NCBI RefSeq assembly: GCF_000340865.1
Contig: NC_020299.1
Span: 1 to 64,000, forward strand
Direction of reading: 5' to 3'
DNA: 64,000 bases
DNA from: Candidatus Kinetoplastibacterium oncopeltii TCC290E
Lineage (GTDB): Bacteria; Pseudomonadota; Gammaproteobacteria; Burkholderiales; Burkholderiaceae_B
A program made the translations under genes and the position numbers. Shown here piece by piece: positions 63,964 through 64,000 of the stretch; the stretch's first letter is position 1; each line of letters starts with the position of its first letter. A model generated the notes under the pieces. The model had not been told where the DNA came from and did not search any database. It saw nothing but the letters and a program-made list of their open reading frames with translations.

Positions 63964-64000
63964 ATGAAAGATGGAGCTAATGGAAATTTTTTAGAAAATG
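63964..64000 (+). CDS. Possible start of a gene running off the window
   Basis: An ATG at 63964 opens MKDGANGNFLEN and is still open at the window edge. AAGAAG lies about 6 bases upstream. Only 12 codons are visible, so neither the product nor the reality of the gene can be judged. Confidence 0.35.
   Translation, partial: MKDGANGNFLEN

Overview
The window reads as a piece of a small, strongly A+T-rich betaproteobacterial chromosome that has undergone genome reduction. It begins at the ATG of dnaA, the usual place to linearise a circular chromosome. Gene orders are those of the Burkholderiales/Alcaligenaceae: sspA-sspB, hisGDCBHAFIE-hinT next to murA and an mla locus, argS-dsbA, atpIBEFHAGDC-hemE-priA and trpEGDC. 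The protein sequences are also Bordetella-like. Together with the lost neighbours, one clear decaying gene and the absence of mobile elements, this fits an obligate endosymbiont. The closest group I can name is Candidatus Kinetoplastibacterium, the symbionts of trypanosomatids. That name is an inference from memory, not from a database search.

Layout. 1-5 kb: dnaA-dnaN-gyrB. 5-8.3 kb (minus): a nicotinamidase-like hydrolase and topB. 8.5-14 kb: an ArgD-type aminotransferase, dsbA, argS and leuA. 14-18.5 kb (minus): an unknown membrane protein, prfC, tRNA-Asn, tRNA-Thr, sspB, sspA and a Nif3-family gene. 18.6-27 kb (minus): hinT, the histidine operon and murA. 27-32.3 kb (minus): an ABC-2 exporter pair and mlaCADEF. 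32.5-40.5 kb: rpoH, a Na+/H+-type antiporter, a Nudix gene, glmU and glmS. 40.5-46 kb (minus): trpCDGE behind an attenuator, then rpe. 46-50.5 kb: a broken mltA, a Ubi-type monooxygenase, folB and a 1.7-kb stretch without an intact gene. 50.5-61 kb: the complete F1Fo ATP synthase operon, hemE and priA. 61-64 kb: NAD(P)H-hydrate dehydratase, tRNA-Arg, gshA and the first codons of another possible gene.

How the genes fit together. Much of the window makes metabolites: histidine (every step except histidinol-phosphate phosphatase and, if needed, HisZ), the first tryptophan steps, leucine, an ornithine/arginine-type transamination, heme (hemE), folate (folB), glutathione (gshA) and UDP-GlcNAc (glmS, glmU, with murA following). 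This would suit a nutritional symbiont. Envelope upkeep (mla, murA) and energy conversion (ATP synthase, antiporter) are kept. Compared with the free-living gene order as I recall it, tatABC-htrA, petABC, mlaB, bolA and gph are missing, and mltA is a pseudogene.

Most notable signals. The first is a complete tryptophan attenuator in front of trpE: a leader peptide with three Trp codons and four mutually exclusive pairing segments. The others are several long, perfect A+T-rich palindromes at gene ends without U-tracts, a pair of DnaA-box-like sites flanked by an inverted repeat upstream of priA, and the remains of mltA. I found no CRISPR array, insertion sequence, prophage or obviously new defence system.
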